Origin: Picochlorum sp. 'celeri'
Taxonomy: Eukaryota > Chlorophyta > Trebouxiophyceae
Assembly (NCBI GenBank): GCA_010909725.1
Contig: JAACMV010000007.1
Location: forward strand, 1,364,001-1,428,000
DNA length: 64,000 bases
Reading direction: 5' to 3'
Positions within the stretch are counted from its first letter, which is position 1. Each line of letters starts with the position of its first letter. The position numbers and the translations under genes were made by a program. Under the pieces are notes generated by a model. That model was not told the DNA's origin. It did no database searches and saw nothing but the letters and a program-made list of their open reading frames with translations. Below, piece after piece: positions 41,401-50,140 of this stretch.

Positions 41401-43025
41401 TCATAGGTAGTCAAGACAATATCTGCAACTGCCAAATCTTGTGGGCTGACGATTGCAGACTCTTTTGAACTCCATGGTTGTTCTTGACCAAGATATATCA
41501 TCACCTTGAGAGATCCAGGGATCACATGCTTTTCTATTTCACCTTCCCACTGCGATAAGATGGATGCTGGGCAGACAACAAGTGTTGCATTGCTTTCAAG
41601 TATCTCCGTCTCCATCAATTCTTCGGATCGACATTTATTGCATACCCATTGCTGCTGTGCAACAATATCTCTCATTCCGACACACGCAGCGTGGCTCCAT
41701 ACATTGCATCTGTTGCACTCCACCAGAGGAGGAGCATTCACATCAAAACCAACCATGGTCTCAAACACCCCACACATACAGAAAATCTCCTTGATATCAT
41801 CTTCCTCTTTCTTTTCAAAAACGGACGGATACGCTTCCTCAATATTTGTATTATTTTTCGGGGCAGGGTTTGCGGCAATCAGTGCGAGCATTTCGACCGT
41901 CTTACCCAAGCCCATTTCATCACAGGCAATACCACCTCGAGGACCAACCTGATTGACCATTGGCTCCATGCGAAGCATCCCAGTAAACGCATTCACACAA
42001 AACGCTGCCCCCTCGCCTTTCACAAACGTTCGTTGATCATCCGCAATTTTCAAACACGGTACATATTTCCAGAGAACATGTTCCCCATCATGTGACAGCG
42101 CCCCACAAAAGCTCCCTGGACTTTTCTCTCTCTGAATCATCCAATTCAATACTCGCTTTTGATATCCATGCAGCGTTGGTTTTAAAACAGGAATTGGATT
42201 CGAGTACTCTACTTCATCTCCCCGTGGCTTGATGAGATCAAACAGCCCAGAGGCATCCAACTCTGCTCCTTCTGTACTGTTCGAGGAAGCCACAATTATT
42301 GGGTCACGAAACCCATCCTCACCTACAGTACTATCCTGAGTAGTATCTGAAACGCAATTCATTCCCCGAAGCACATCCAACATTGCATGCGACTTTGGTT
42401 TGCCTCTTGCATCACCTGGATACGTTGAAAGGCCTTGAAATGCTTTTTGAGTGACACTAATCCCCAACCGACAAGCACCACACCCCGTCGCTCCACCCGG
42501 GACCATCATGATTGGACCCAAAGAAATATAATCAGACTTTATCAATCGCAGTAAAGACTCCGAGCAAGAACACTGACGTTCTTGAGACATTGTGAGACGA
42601 CATGAATTGCTTCCTATGTCTGTCTCCATCACAAGGCTACCCTTGGTAGTTTGATCAGAGGAGGCATCATCCAACCGCACATTCCAAACACGATCACCAG
42701 TACCTAGTCCATACACGTCGACATCTTGTATCGAAGAGACGCCCACATCCATCTCCAGAAGAGCAAAAAGGAATGGAAAATCACCACCAATACTTTCGTG
42801 AACACAGCACTCGTGCCACTCCCCGCCATTCTGAGCCACATCTTTCACAACCTTTGTTTTCTTCAATCCCTTTTCATACGCTTGCTCATCCATTTGCGCA
42901 GCTTCCCATATAGAATCCACCAACCCCTTCTTCCTCTGCTGTGGACTTGACTCACCACCGAGAGCAAAACCTCCTTCCAACACTCTCTTCTTTGACACTG
43001 GATTGGCTTGTTTCTTACGTACCAT
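38403..43025 (-). CDS. SHPRH: SHPRH-like SNF2 helicase with PHD and RING fingers
   Basis: Intronless 1,540-aa nuclear protein. The SNF2 ATPase starts with 'GGIACDEMGLGKTVEMLALI' (about residue 370). A PHD finger is inserted in the first lobe (about 415-465: 'CMCG...CNRCNVWSHAACVG...CNKC'), followed by 'LVVCPASILSQWEGEIEKH' and a DEAQ box 'VVVDEAQMVES' (about 583). A long helical insertion precedes a C3HC4 RING (about 1283-1330: 'CPVCHDMVG', 'PPCGHVLCIPCN', 'CPTC'). The second lobe closes with 'QAIGRVDRMGQ'. This order is that of SHPRH, a Rad5-related ubiquitin ligase acting on PCNA at stalled forks; animal SHPRH also has a linker-histone domain, which I do not see. Start at 43025 is the first ATG. 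Confidence 0.9.
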   Translation of the reverse strand: MVRKKQANPVSKKRVLEGGFALGGESSPQQRKKGLVDSIWEAAQMDEQAYEKGLKKTKVVKDVAQNGGEWHECCVHESIGGDFPFLFALLEMDVGVSSIQDVDVYGLGTGDRVWNVRLDDASSDQTTKGSLVMETDIGSNSCRLTMSQERQCSCSESLLRLIKSDYISLGPIMMVPGGATGCGACRLGISVTQKAFQGLSTYPGDARGKPKSHAMLDVLRGMNCVSDTTQDSTVGEDGFRDPIIVASSNSTEGAELDASGLFDLIKPRGDEVEYSNPIPVLKPTLHGYQKRVLNWMIQREKSPGSFCGALSHDGEHVLWKYVPCLKIADDQRTFVKGEGAAFCVNAFTGMLRMEPMVNQVGPRGGIACDEMGLGKTVEMLALIAANPAPKNNTNIEEAYPSVFEKKEEDDIKEIFCMCGVFETMVGFDVNAPPLVECNRCNVWSHAACVGMRDIVAQQQWVCNKCRSEELMETEILESNATLVVCPASILSQWEGEIEKHVIPGSLKVMIYLGQEQPWSSKESAIVSPQDLAVADIVLTTYDVLRQDLYRNPDRTEGRRLRYEKRYHIMPTPLTRVKFWRVVVDEAQMVESSTAKATEMVMKIAATNLWCVTGTPISRGLEDLYGLFSFLRVDPYAQKGWWARLIQSPLESVEHGQSYQEALTRLVKLLKPSLGGLMWRSSKKDVSTELQIPPQRECLHRLDLSRIERHFYQRQHQACCGAAQKTLPKSVGGPKKAHALGDTNAPANAGIKDRFLTKKEERKLLLPLLRLRQACVHPQVGAGGLKSLAHIKTPMSMIQVLETMINKAKIEAEDAQRLFLSTHNGLAGLKILQENFADAATHYREVLKVSQENEQFIKADKLQILHTVYNLVQILDKPGVGRSLQDDNLKSSIASLQKGYMAEPKTRLALAENELKDLSRDSKAIHKKFSQECSAAKDVMSYWWAEALLLLKEADKHEEFVQDLKEYLTQDEVYRHAASKNASNIASRFSDIFGLQVLLGQELGAQDEMRSEVVALLEYLGKRVSEEDPGLIDAAAHCGTCRSFNATGGIVCEHCHFDRKMIGWEVRLFTLVASARGKGTLSAENIAEAAHKQSLYRVGIGGVGEKSSLQGDGVQGKRSDNKVADSKVIRGPSQTEKVLKYLANFIRSVSLRKEDSDEKRQFLLKAAKYHLDLMELRRREFIKVRALAVAQRQVLYSLDELNMCRMRMRLRLSTEHALSAEEERYTVYPFEIPERLVEFQTEHAIAQNDLQNALGTWKYLKSLEKLNSTHGTSNGDAPVKEQICPVCHDMVGHDLAMPPCGHVLCIPCNDIIVEKESKSRNERTMKCPTCRAVSPASETAVVTSTVPEGRTMVDGAWEGEEKIQVNGSFGSKIESIVRRVKIISESLPEDKMIIFSSWKDALDIVAFALEQNGVHHLYPKTGKKFDQAVSVFRNSSVHDSPRVLLLLLKQGGNGLNLQQAQHVVFVEPVLDPGEEAQAIGRVDRMGQKKQTFVHKFIVRESIEENVARISEQKKLSDGMKSKYNSQSKHHLSLGEVTALLN

Positions 43026-43420
43026 ATTTTCCTAGCTATACCGATACCGTATGCATAGTGTCGCTTCAAATTCTCTCTCAACAACCGCAGAAAAGTTGTC
43101 TACAGGCAACTGTCCTTCTTCTTTTGATTCATTCAGGCATGTTTTAATGGGCCATGTGGGATTTATAAACAATACAATAATAGTATAGACGTACTTGGTC
43201 AACATAAGACTGCCTGGAGACGAACAAACAAAAAAGTGTTTCAAACTATCGAATCAAGGAACTCAACAGTCCTCATACCTCGCAATCACAGCACAAATGC
43301 ATCCATACCGATCTATACAAAGATATAAACAACTGCAAAGACCATTGAAGGGTACCAGGTGGTCAATCGGTTCACAAGGGTAGTGGGCGTTGACGACACT
43401 GTTTCAATTTCAATCGAAGC
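43026..43420. promoter_or_regulatory. Divergent region between SHPRH-like and J-domain genes
   Basis: 395 bp, both promoters. I see no TATA box, repeat or RNA gene. Confidence 0.35.
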
Positions 43421-45152
43421 ATGGTCGCTGAAAATAGGCAAACTGACCCCTGGGGACAGGTATGCTGTCATTATTTAATGTCCAAGTCTGGTATATATGC
43501 ATGGATAGGCTTCAATCTGAGTAAGCCCTGATAAAGAAGCATGCGTTGACCAAGTTGCACTCCATGGGTCTGACGTACGCCATATATGCGTGCAGATAGA
43601 GGATCTGGAAGGTAGAGCTCTATATGATGCCCTTCATGTGGAACCACGGGCGACAACGGCTGACATTCGCAAGGCATATAGACAGCTGGCACGGGTACAC
43701 CATCCAGATAAAGGAGGAGATGGGCGGGTGTTTTCAACAATTCGGCATGCCTATGAGGTTCTCACGGATCCTACCCGGCGGTCAGTATATGACCGATGGG
43801 CGAAAGAGTTGGAGTTTAGATACGTGCGACACACCACATCTGCTGCAGCGACAGCGCAAGGGGGTGAGGATGTTCTCTTGGATGAATTCGAAGGCCTTGG
43901 TCTGTCATGTGACCCAGCAACCCAACTTGTCGTGACCTGTGAAGTATGTCGAAGGCCAGCGACGAAAGAGTGTTGGACCTGCAAAATGCAGATTTGCGAG
44001 TTTTGCACGCTGAAAAGGCATTGGAAAGATGGATATCCCTTGCATTGGCCTCTCATCAACTCTGACCACATGAGGGAGAAGTTGGCCATGAAGGAACTGG
44101 AGCATAAAAAGAAGGAAGATGCTCGCCTGACAGATCAAGCGAATCCAAATTTCAGATCCGAAGCAGAGCTAAAGGATATTCGAGCATTCAAGGAAGCAGC
44201 CTATGAAATACTGGAACAGCACCCAGACACAGCCAAGAGATCACAGGTATATGATTTGAGACTCGCGAAATTTTACATGTGGGCTCAGACACCATCTCAC
44301 ATCATCATTGCGTGCAAAATCCCCACAGGGTATAGTGACACAGAGCTTGTGATTGAAATCAATGGCCATGTGTTGGTCATCCAGGCTGAGAATTCTCCTC
44401 CTCTGATTGAAAGAGCTTTCGCAGAGCCTATCGACACGACACAGCCTATTGAAACGTTCAAGACGACAGATAACACGACATGTATTCTATTAATTCAGAA
44501 ACATGAATGGAACCATCACTGGCCCAAGCTCTTTGAAGGAGATAGTGATGGCAGCAGGTGCCTTGTTCCGGCATATGACATGTACGAAGGTGAGGATGAC
44601 GTCATTCTACAGATTGAACTACCATTCTGGATTGAACCAGAAGACGTTGCCGTAGATATTACAGAGCATGGTATTGATGTCATGGTAAAGAATTGTGCAC
44701 ATGTTGCCAGACAGTTTTGGAGACATGCAGAGGAAGAAAGCAAACGAGATGACTATCGAGTGGTCAATGTCGAAGAATGCTCATGGCATTTGGAAGACGA
44801 TATCGACGCCTCTGGAGGAAAATGCAAGATTCTGTGCATCACGCTCATCCGTCCAGAACTCACTGATGATGAAATCAAATGGAAGAAGAGAGTGAGGCAA
44901 GATAATCGACAGGGCAAACGACGTGGTGGTGCCATCGATCGAAAAGGGTGGAGATTTTTCGCTGATGATGAAGATGAGTACGATTTGGAAGACTACTTGC
45001 AGGCTCTTTGCCTGGTCAAAGGTGGCAAGACATTTGTTCCTGTCAAGCCATGGGATCATCAGGACAATCTGGAATCGAGATGGACAACCAGCATGTATGA
45101 AATATCACCCCGTGCTCGTGAATTTGTATCAAAAATTCAAGATGAATCATAA
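43421..45152 (+). CDS. J-domain protein with zinc module and two CS/p23-like domains
   Basis: Exon 1 (43421-43459, 13 codons) and exon 2 (43596-45152) join across a 136-nt intron (gtatgc...gtgcag, phase 0), giving 531 aa. The exon 2 frame has no in-frame ATG before a stop, which forces the first exon. Residues about 20-85 are a J domain with the HPD triad ('ARVHHPDKGGDG') that stimulates HSP70. Next comes a B-box-like zinc module ('CEVC...CWTCKMQICEFC', then 'HWKDGYPLHWP'). Two beta-sandwich CS-type regions follow: about 225-310 ('IIIACKIPTGYSDTELVIEI') and about 345-440 ('DVILQIELPFWIEPEDVAVDI', 'VNVEECSWHLEDD'), like NudC/p23. A conserved-looking tail 'KGWRFFADDEDEYDLEDYLQA' ends it. The fold suggests a scaffold between HSP70 and HSP90-type clients; no partner is known to me. 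Confidence 0.8.
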
Positions 45153-45272
45153 AGGACCATGTAAAAGGACATGATACAGCACTCTTTCATACCTATGCAA
45201 TAGCACAGAGCTCTTGGTCGTTGTCAACCAACGACAAAGTACAAAGTGATATTTTGAGGGATTCTGATCGCC

Positions 45273-48200
45273 ATGGGGGATATACAGCAGACTAAAAATA
45301 ATAAAAATACTCCAGCTCTGTCAGATATAATATGGAATGGCGAGGTGTTCGCAAAAGGAGTCGATCCCAATCGTCAGTGGCTGAATTTAAACATGGTGCC
45401 TCCAAAGATAAATGCAGCTGGGATGCATTTGAAAAAACTATGTGCATGTTCAAATGACTATTTCAGTGGGTTTCAGGGGGGAGAGGGGTGCTCTTGCTTT
45501 GGGCCCAAAGGGGTATTGTTGGCCAAGACGAAAACCTTGTACCTGTCCATGAACGACTTTGATAGCGTTGAGGGTATCGAGCGGTTTCGAGAGCTTCGCT
45601 CGCTTTCTCTGTCGGATAATCTGCTTCGACGGGTTCCTCGAGGGTTGCGACTGCTCGTCGATCTGCGACGGTTGAACATGGCTGGTAATCCTTTTGAGGA
45701 GTGGTATTGGAGGGAAAAGGTGCTCTTCCTATGTCCACGTTTGGTCGAGTTGGATGGTACGCGTATCACAGACAAGGATAGAAAAGTTTCTATACGTCAA
45801 TATAGGCAAGCATGTATGCTTTGGAATGTACTGGGTTTGGTCAAGGCGTTGGCAGGAATACTGAGCAGAACGTCTTTTGAAATGCATGTTGTTGTTGGGT
45901 CGCTTCTTGAACTCAAAAGAGATGTATATCAATCTATCGGCCTAGATGATGAACACGTGGGAGAGGAAAATGATACGCTCGAATTCTTTTATTGTGCGCT
46001 GAAACGGGCGACGGATGGCTGTCTGGCCATTGTACATGTTGGAGAGGATGATGAGTACCCATGTGTGTCTTCTTCTTGTGCTGATATGGTTGCATCGTGC
46101 GTGGATACGTGGAACAAAATTGGATGGCATCCGTGGGAGGATGAGTTTACTTTGTTAGAATTGGTGGAAAGATTGCGGAATGCATGGGAAGATGGAGATG
46201 TGGGTGAGGTGGAAAGGGTTGTTTTTGACATGTGGTCAGAATTTTATGTGTTTGCATGCCATGTGAGGATACATTCAGATACACATACAGACTCTATAGG
46301 TGGTGACACCACCATGCTGCATGAGCTGGAATGTCAAGATGATGTGGACGATATCGAAGAAGAAGAAGAAGAAGAACAGCAGAGAGAAGAAGAGCGCGCT
46401 GAGAAGCGCAAGATTGAACAATGCATTGCTGAATATGCAAGGCTTCTGGACGAAAAAGATGCTATTGTCACGCAAATGATGACGGAAAAGAAATCTATGG
46501 AGGTCCAGAATAGTACATTGAAGACAGAGCTTGAGGCAGAGCGTGAAACGACGCACAAGCTGTGCATGGACAAGGAGGAAATTTCTATTGTTGTGCGTTC
46601 CATCCAGCAGAGTCTTGAAGAGAGCAACCAGGATCGAGAGAGGCTTCAGCAGACCATCAAACGTATGCAATGTGAGTTCGATAAACAATTGGAAGAGAAA
46701 GAAAAACTGGAAGAAAAGTATCAGGAGCTGAAGCGGTTGCACATGGTTGTATCTGATGAAGCCGTACACCGTTTGGAAGAGCAGAGGAGAAGCATGCTGG
46801 CCATGGAAAAAGAGATAGATTTGCTCAAAAAGCAGCCTATTGCCCCACTCAAAATTTCTATAGTATCACCAGATGTTACAGATGCACTGGAATCCAAAGA
46901 TCGGCGTATATCTCTGTTACAAGGGCGTGTAGATGATTTGGAGATGTGGCATATGCAGTTGGAGCAGGCACAAGCCTTTCGGAGTTCATGGGATGACGCT
47001 TCCTGGCAGAGGGGTCTTCAGCGATCTTTTATTGCATGGAGAAAGCATTGTTATAGGAAATCAATCGTTGACAAGTTTGAAAAGCGCCTGTCCGCACTCT
47101 ACTCCCGCATGAGTAAGAAGTACATCTTTGATGCTCTTTTGCTTTGTAGCACAAGATCCAAGCGCATTCATGATATAGAAACACAAAGGGAGCATCACAT
47201 ACTTTACCGAATGATGATGGCGTGGAAATCACACGTGTCTACACGCCGAGCGGTGAGAGAGTTTGTCGAAAAGAGGGTAACAAGGATGAAGAGGTTGGCT
47301 CTTGATGTCATGCATGTCAACCATCTAGAGTGGAAGCACAGGCTGCGTCAAAGTTTAGACAAAGCGATGCAATTTCACAATACAATGAACCAAAAGAGAG
47401 CTTTCTTGTCATGGGTGTCGGAATGGAACGCGTCAAAGCTCGAGAACTCTGCCAAACTCTACCAGCATGCCGCATGCAATGCCAGTAAGACGTCGAGGCA
47501 ATGCCTGCTCGCGTGGAAAGACTCGGTAAGAGACAGCAGATCGGATGAGCGAGCAATTCAAATGGATAGATATAGGAGGCTGAAGAATAGCCTCAGGATA
47601 CTGCGGGAATATGCATCATATCAGCTGCATTTGAGAGATGCATGCACCATACTGCACAAGCATTGTGTTACCAATGCACTTTGCAGAGTCTGGAGTCACT
47701 GGAGACATGCTGTACATATATCTCGCGAAGAAATTTTAGAGTCGCGTGGGCAAGACCTGCGTCGAATACTATGTTTATGGCGCAGCGAAACAAAAAAGTC
47801 AAAACAAATCCTAACAATGCAATGGCAGTGCCTCAACCACTGGAGAGTCCAAGCATGGAATCACCTGAGGTCCACATACGCTACCCAGAATCAAAACTAT
47901 CACAGACTATTGTTGTACCATTACTTTATGCGTTGGAAATTCGCCAGGATACATACGCATCTGGAGCATGCCAATGCAACACTCCAGGCCAAGGATGTGC
48001 AACTCGGACAACTCACAGCCCTCTGCAACTCATCTTCAGTGATGCACAGGACACGAGAGCGAACTATGAAAAAGCAAATGATAAAACTGAAGAAAGAATT
48101 GGCACATACGCGTACAGACCTCGCCTTGAAGACAACAGAAGCAGAAGAAACAATGAGAAGACACAAGGCACTGGAGTCTCAACTGACACTCAGGTTGCGG

Positions 48201-48290
48201 GCAGCAGAGAGCATTAAGACATCCGCATTAACACGTGCCCAACTCTCCCAACATGAAAATATCGTTCTACATTCATTGATGACAGCATGA
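45273..48290 (+). CDS. LRR / coiled-coil / SFI1-like protein, probable centriole or basal-body component
   Basis: Intronless 1,005-aa protein. Residues about 85-165 hold leucine-rich repeats of the SDS22/LRRCC type ('LYLSMNDFDSVEGIERF', 'LRSLSLSDNLLRRVPRGL', 'LRRLNMAGNPFEEWYWREKVL'), including the LRR-cap wording. About 350-560 is acidic, then strongly heptad-rich coiled coil. From about 570 to 930 there are around eight tryptophan-centred helical units ('RSFIAWRKH', 'YRMMMAWKSH', 'RAFLSWVSEW', 'QCLLAWKDS', 'CRVWSHWRHA', 'LCLWRSE', 'CLNHWRVQAW', 'YFMRWKFAR') like the centrin-binding repeats of Sfi1. A last coiled coil ends it. I infer a centrin scaffold at the centriole or basal body. I know no named family with exactly this order. 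Confidence 0.7.
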   Translation: MGDIQQTKNNKNTPALSDIIWNGEVFAKGVDPNRQWLNLNMVPPKINAAGMHLKKLCACSNDYFSGFQGGEGCSCFGPKGVLLAKTKTLYLSMNDFDSVEGIERFRELRSLSLSDNLLRRVPRGLRLLVDLRRLNMAGNPFEEWYWREKVLFLCPRLVELDGTRITDKDRKVSIRQYRQACMLWNVLGLVKALAGILSRTSFEMHVVVGSLLELKRDVYQSIGLDDEHVGEENDTLEFFYCALKRATDGCLAIVHVGEDDEYPCVSSSCADMVASCVDTWNKIGWHPWEDEFTLLELVERLRNAWEDGDVGEVERVVFDMWSEFYVFACHVRIHSDTHTDSIGGDTTMLHELECQDDVDDIEEEEEEEQQREEERAEKRKIEQCIAEYARLLDEKDAIVTQMMTEKKSMEVQNSTLKTELEAERETTHKLCMDKEEISIVVRSIQQSLEESNQDRERLQQTIKRMQCEFDKQLEEKEKLEEKYQELKRLHMVVSDEAVHRLEEQRRSMLAMEKEIDLLKKQPIAPLKISIVSPDVTDALESKDRRISLLQGRVDDLEMWHMQLEQAQAFRSSWDDASWQRGLQRSFIAWRKHCYRKSIVDKFEKRLSALYSRMSKKYIFDALLLCSTRSKRIHDIETQREHHILYRMMMAWKSHVSTRRAVREFVEKRVTRMKRLALDVMHVNHLEWKHRLRQSLDKAMQFHNTMNQKRAFLSWVSEWNASKLENSAKLYQHAACNASKTSRQCLLAWKDSVRDSRSDERAIQMDRYRRLKNSLRILREYASYQLHLRDACTILHKHCVTNALCRVWSHWRHAVHISREEILESRGQDLRRILCLWRSETKKSKQILTMQWQCLNHWRVQAWNHLRSTYATQNQNYHRLLLYHYFMRWKFARIHTHLEHANATLQAKDVQLGQLTALCNSSSVMHRTRERTMKKQMIKLKKELAHTRTDLALKTTEAEETMRRHKALESQLTLRLRAAESIKTSALTRAQLSQHENIVLHSLMTA

Positions 48291-48354
48291 ATTTACAGGG
48301 TTTAAAAAATTAGAAAGCATAAATTGTTGAAAATTCCTGGACGACGTGCATCAT

Positions 48355-49545
48355 CTACAGTGCCAATCGAGCCTTTTGCTTCTCAGAGGGCAGCTTGATG
48401 TTCGTTGCAAGACCACACGCTTCAAGGGCTTTAATCACCATCCACGTCATATCAAACTGCCACCATTCAAGCCCATGCCGAGCAGAAAACTCAAACGCAT
48501 GGTGGTTGTTATGCCATCCCTCTCCAAACGCAAGAATACCAACCCACCAGTTATTTCGCGACAAATCACCAGTATTGTATGTCTGATTACCCCAGACATG
48601 TGCTGCAGAGTTCACAAACCATGTAATATGGTAGACCCACACAATGCGGAGTGCACCTCCCCACACAACAGCAGGGAGCCCTCCAAGCGCATACAGCACT
48701 GCAAACTGAGCAGCCACGTGCCACGCATAATACTTTTCCAAATGTCTGTAGAATGGGTCTTTGTACATATCTGATGCATTGGTCCTGTCATGCACTCGCT
48801 CCAGCGTTGTCTCGTGATCCAACAACCATCCCATATGAGACCACCAGAACCCTTCATATGGAGAATGTGGATCCAATGGCGTATCGCAATGAAGATGATG
48901 ATACCTATGGCTGGACACCCACTCGGCAGGATCTCCCTGCACTGCCAACACACCACAGTATGCAAGAATATACTCCAACCACTTTGGTGTCTGGAATGAT
49001 CTGTGAGACAGCTGCCTATGGAACGAGAGGGTAATACCAAGGCACCCAGACACGAAATAGGACCCCAAGAACAGCCACACCATTGGCCAAGAGAAGGTCA
49101 TTGGCGCCAGGCACGCCAACCCGTGCATACCAAGCATGAACCCAACATAAATCAAATCATTCGTATTATACTCTCTGTTGAAGAAAAGATTCTTCTTCGG
49201 TAATCCATACACATCAGACATGAACACCTTCTTCGCCCCTTCCTCATGAGCCTGAGCTTCCATCACAGGCTTTGGCACAGCCTTTCTCAGGTTCAACCCC
49301 TCTGGTGAATTGAACAACTGGTCATACTGCTTATTGTATGACAGCTCTGACATTTGAGGTGGCTGAACATCATCCTCTTGCATCACAGGAGTCTCTTCCA
49401 ACCGCTGAGGAGACGCCACGCGCACTCTCGTCCTCCTCAACGCCCCCATACGCTGACGAATGCTGGTCACGTGACCCTTCTCCACCGCAACCGGTCTAGC
49501 AACCAGACTCCCCAGAGCCACAGTACGTGTCTGAACCAACGCCAT
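48355..49545 (-). CDS. Plastid fatty-acid desaturase (ADS/FAD5-type delta-7/9)
   Basis: Intronless 396-aa membrane enzyme. The first 60-100 residues are basic and Ser/Thr/Val-rich (MALVQTRTVALGSLVARPVAVEKG), a probable transit peptide. The three histidine boxes for the di-iron centre are intact: 'HRQLSHRSF', 'HRYHHLHCDT' and 'EGWHNNHHAFEFSARHG'. Hydrophobic pairs between them form the four-helix membrane core. The sequence around them ('DPAEWVSSHRYHH', 'TPLDPHSPYEGFWWSHMGW', 'WGNQTYNTGDLSRNNWWV') matches plant ADS and FAD5 proteins, which desaturate acyl-CoA or plastid palmitoyl-MGDG. Exact regiospecificity is not readable. It converges on the LRR/SFI1-like gene (64 bp). Confidence 0.92.
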   Translation of the reverse strand: MALVQTRTVALGSLVARPVAVEKGHVTSIRQRMGALRRTRVRVASPQRLEETPVMQEDDVQPPQMSELSYNKQYDQLFNSPEGLNLRKAVPKPVMEAQAHEEGAKKVFMSDVYGLPKKNLFFNREYNTNDLIYVGFMLGMHGLACLAPMTFSWPMVWLFLGSYFVSGCLGITLSFHRQLSHRSFQTPKWLEYILAYCGVLAVQGDPAEWVSSHRYHHLHCDTPLDPHSPYEGFWWSHMGWLLDHETTLERVHDRTNASDMYKDPFYRHLEKYYAWHVAAQFAVLYALGGLPAVVWGGALRIVWVYHITWFVNSAAHVWGNQTYNTGDLSRNNWWVGILAFGEGWHNNHHAFEFSARHGLEWWQFDMTWMVIKALEACGLATNIKLPSEKQKARLAL

Positions 49546-50140
49546 AATTCCTTTTCAAGCTTTCAGAGAATTGTTCGTTTGTTTGGATAAATAAATGCGC
49601 CGACAGAATCAAAAACACGCGTCTGTGGCGTCAAACTATCCTCAAAATCCGTAGATAACGTTCAGATAGACTCGACTGCACAACACCATACATGATTAAT
49701 TCCAACAATAAACCACCCCATGGTTACATATTTCCAATCAGACACCCACAGCCGTCCCTTTGGTTCAATTGAAGAAAAGGGATGGGCGAGACCGATGGAT
49801 GACGACGCACTGACCCACCTTTCAGTATGCTTTCGAATCAATTAATGGTCCATATACCTGTTAATAGTCTCTTATAATGGTATATGAAATGAATAAAATT
49901 ATAAAATGCCGCTGCGGCTGGGATACGAGGTGATACATTGGTAGAGACACGTGCATGCAGAATTCTGCACCAGCACACGCCCCGTCACGGTGCCTCTTCT
50001 TGTGTGTACAGGAGCCATGTGACATGGCAGTCGTCATCTCAGCAGGGGGGGTTGCCTTCCTGGAAGGGACAGACAACCTTTTGTATGCCATATAGTCGTT
50101 CTGGTTACATCATTATTCGGTTTGTGTGAAAATTTCATTA
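49546..50140. promoter_or_regulatory. Desaturase upstream region and ABC1 3' flank
   Basis: 595 bp between two minus-strand genes. It holds CACGTG at about 49948-49953, some 400 bp upstream of the desaturase ATG. A 76-codon minus-strand frame at 49861-50091 shows no family and is not called. Nothing else is seen. Confidence 0.35.

Noticed and set aside
49861..50091. 76-codon minus-strand frame between the ABC1 and desaturase genes
   Set aside because: It has no family and no targeting or membrane pattern; it is probably 3' flank.
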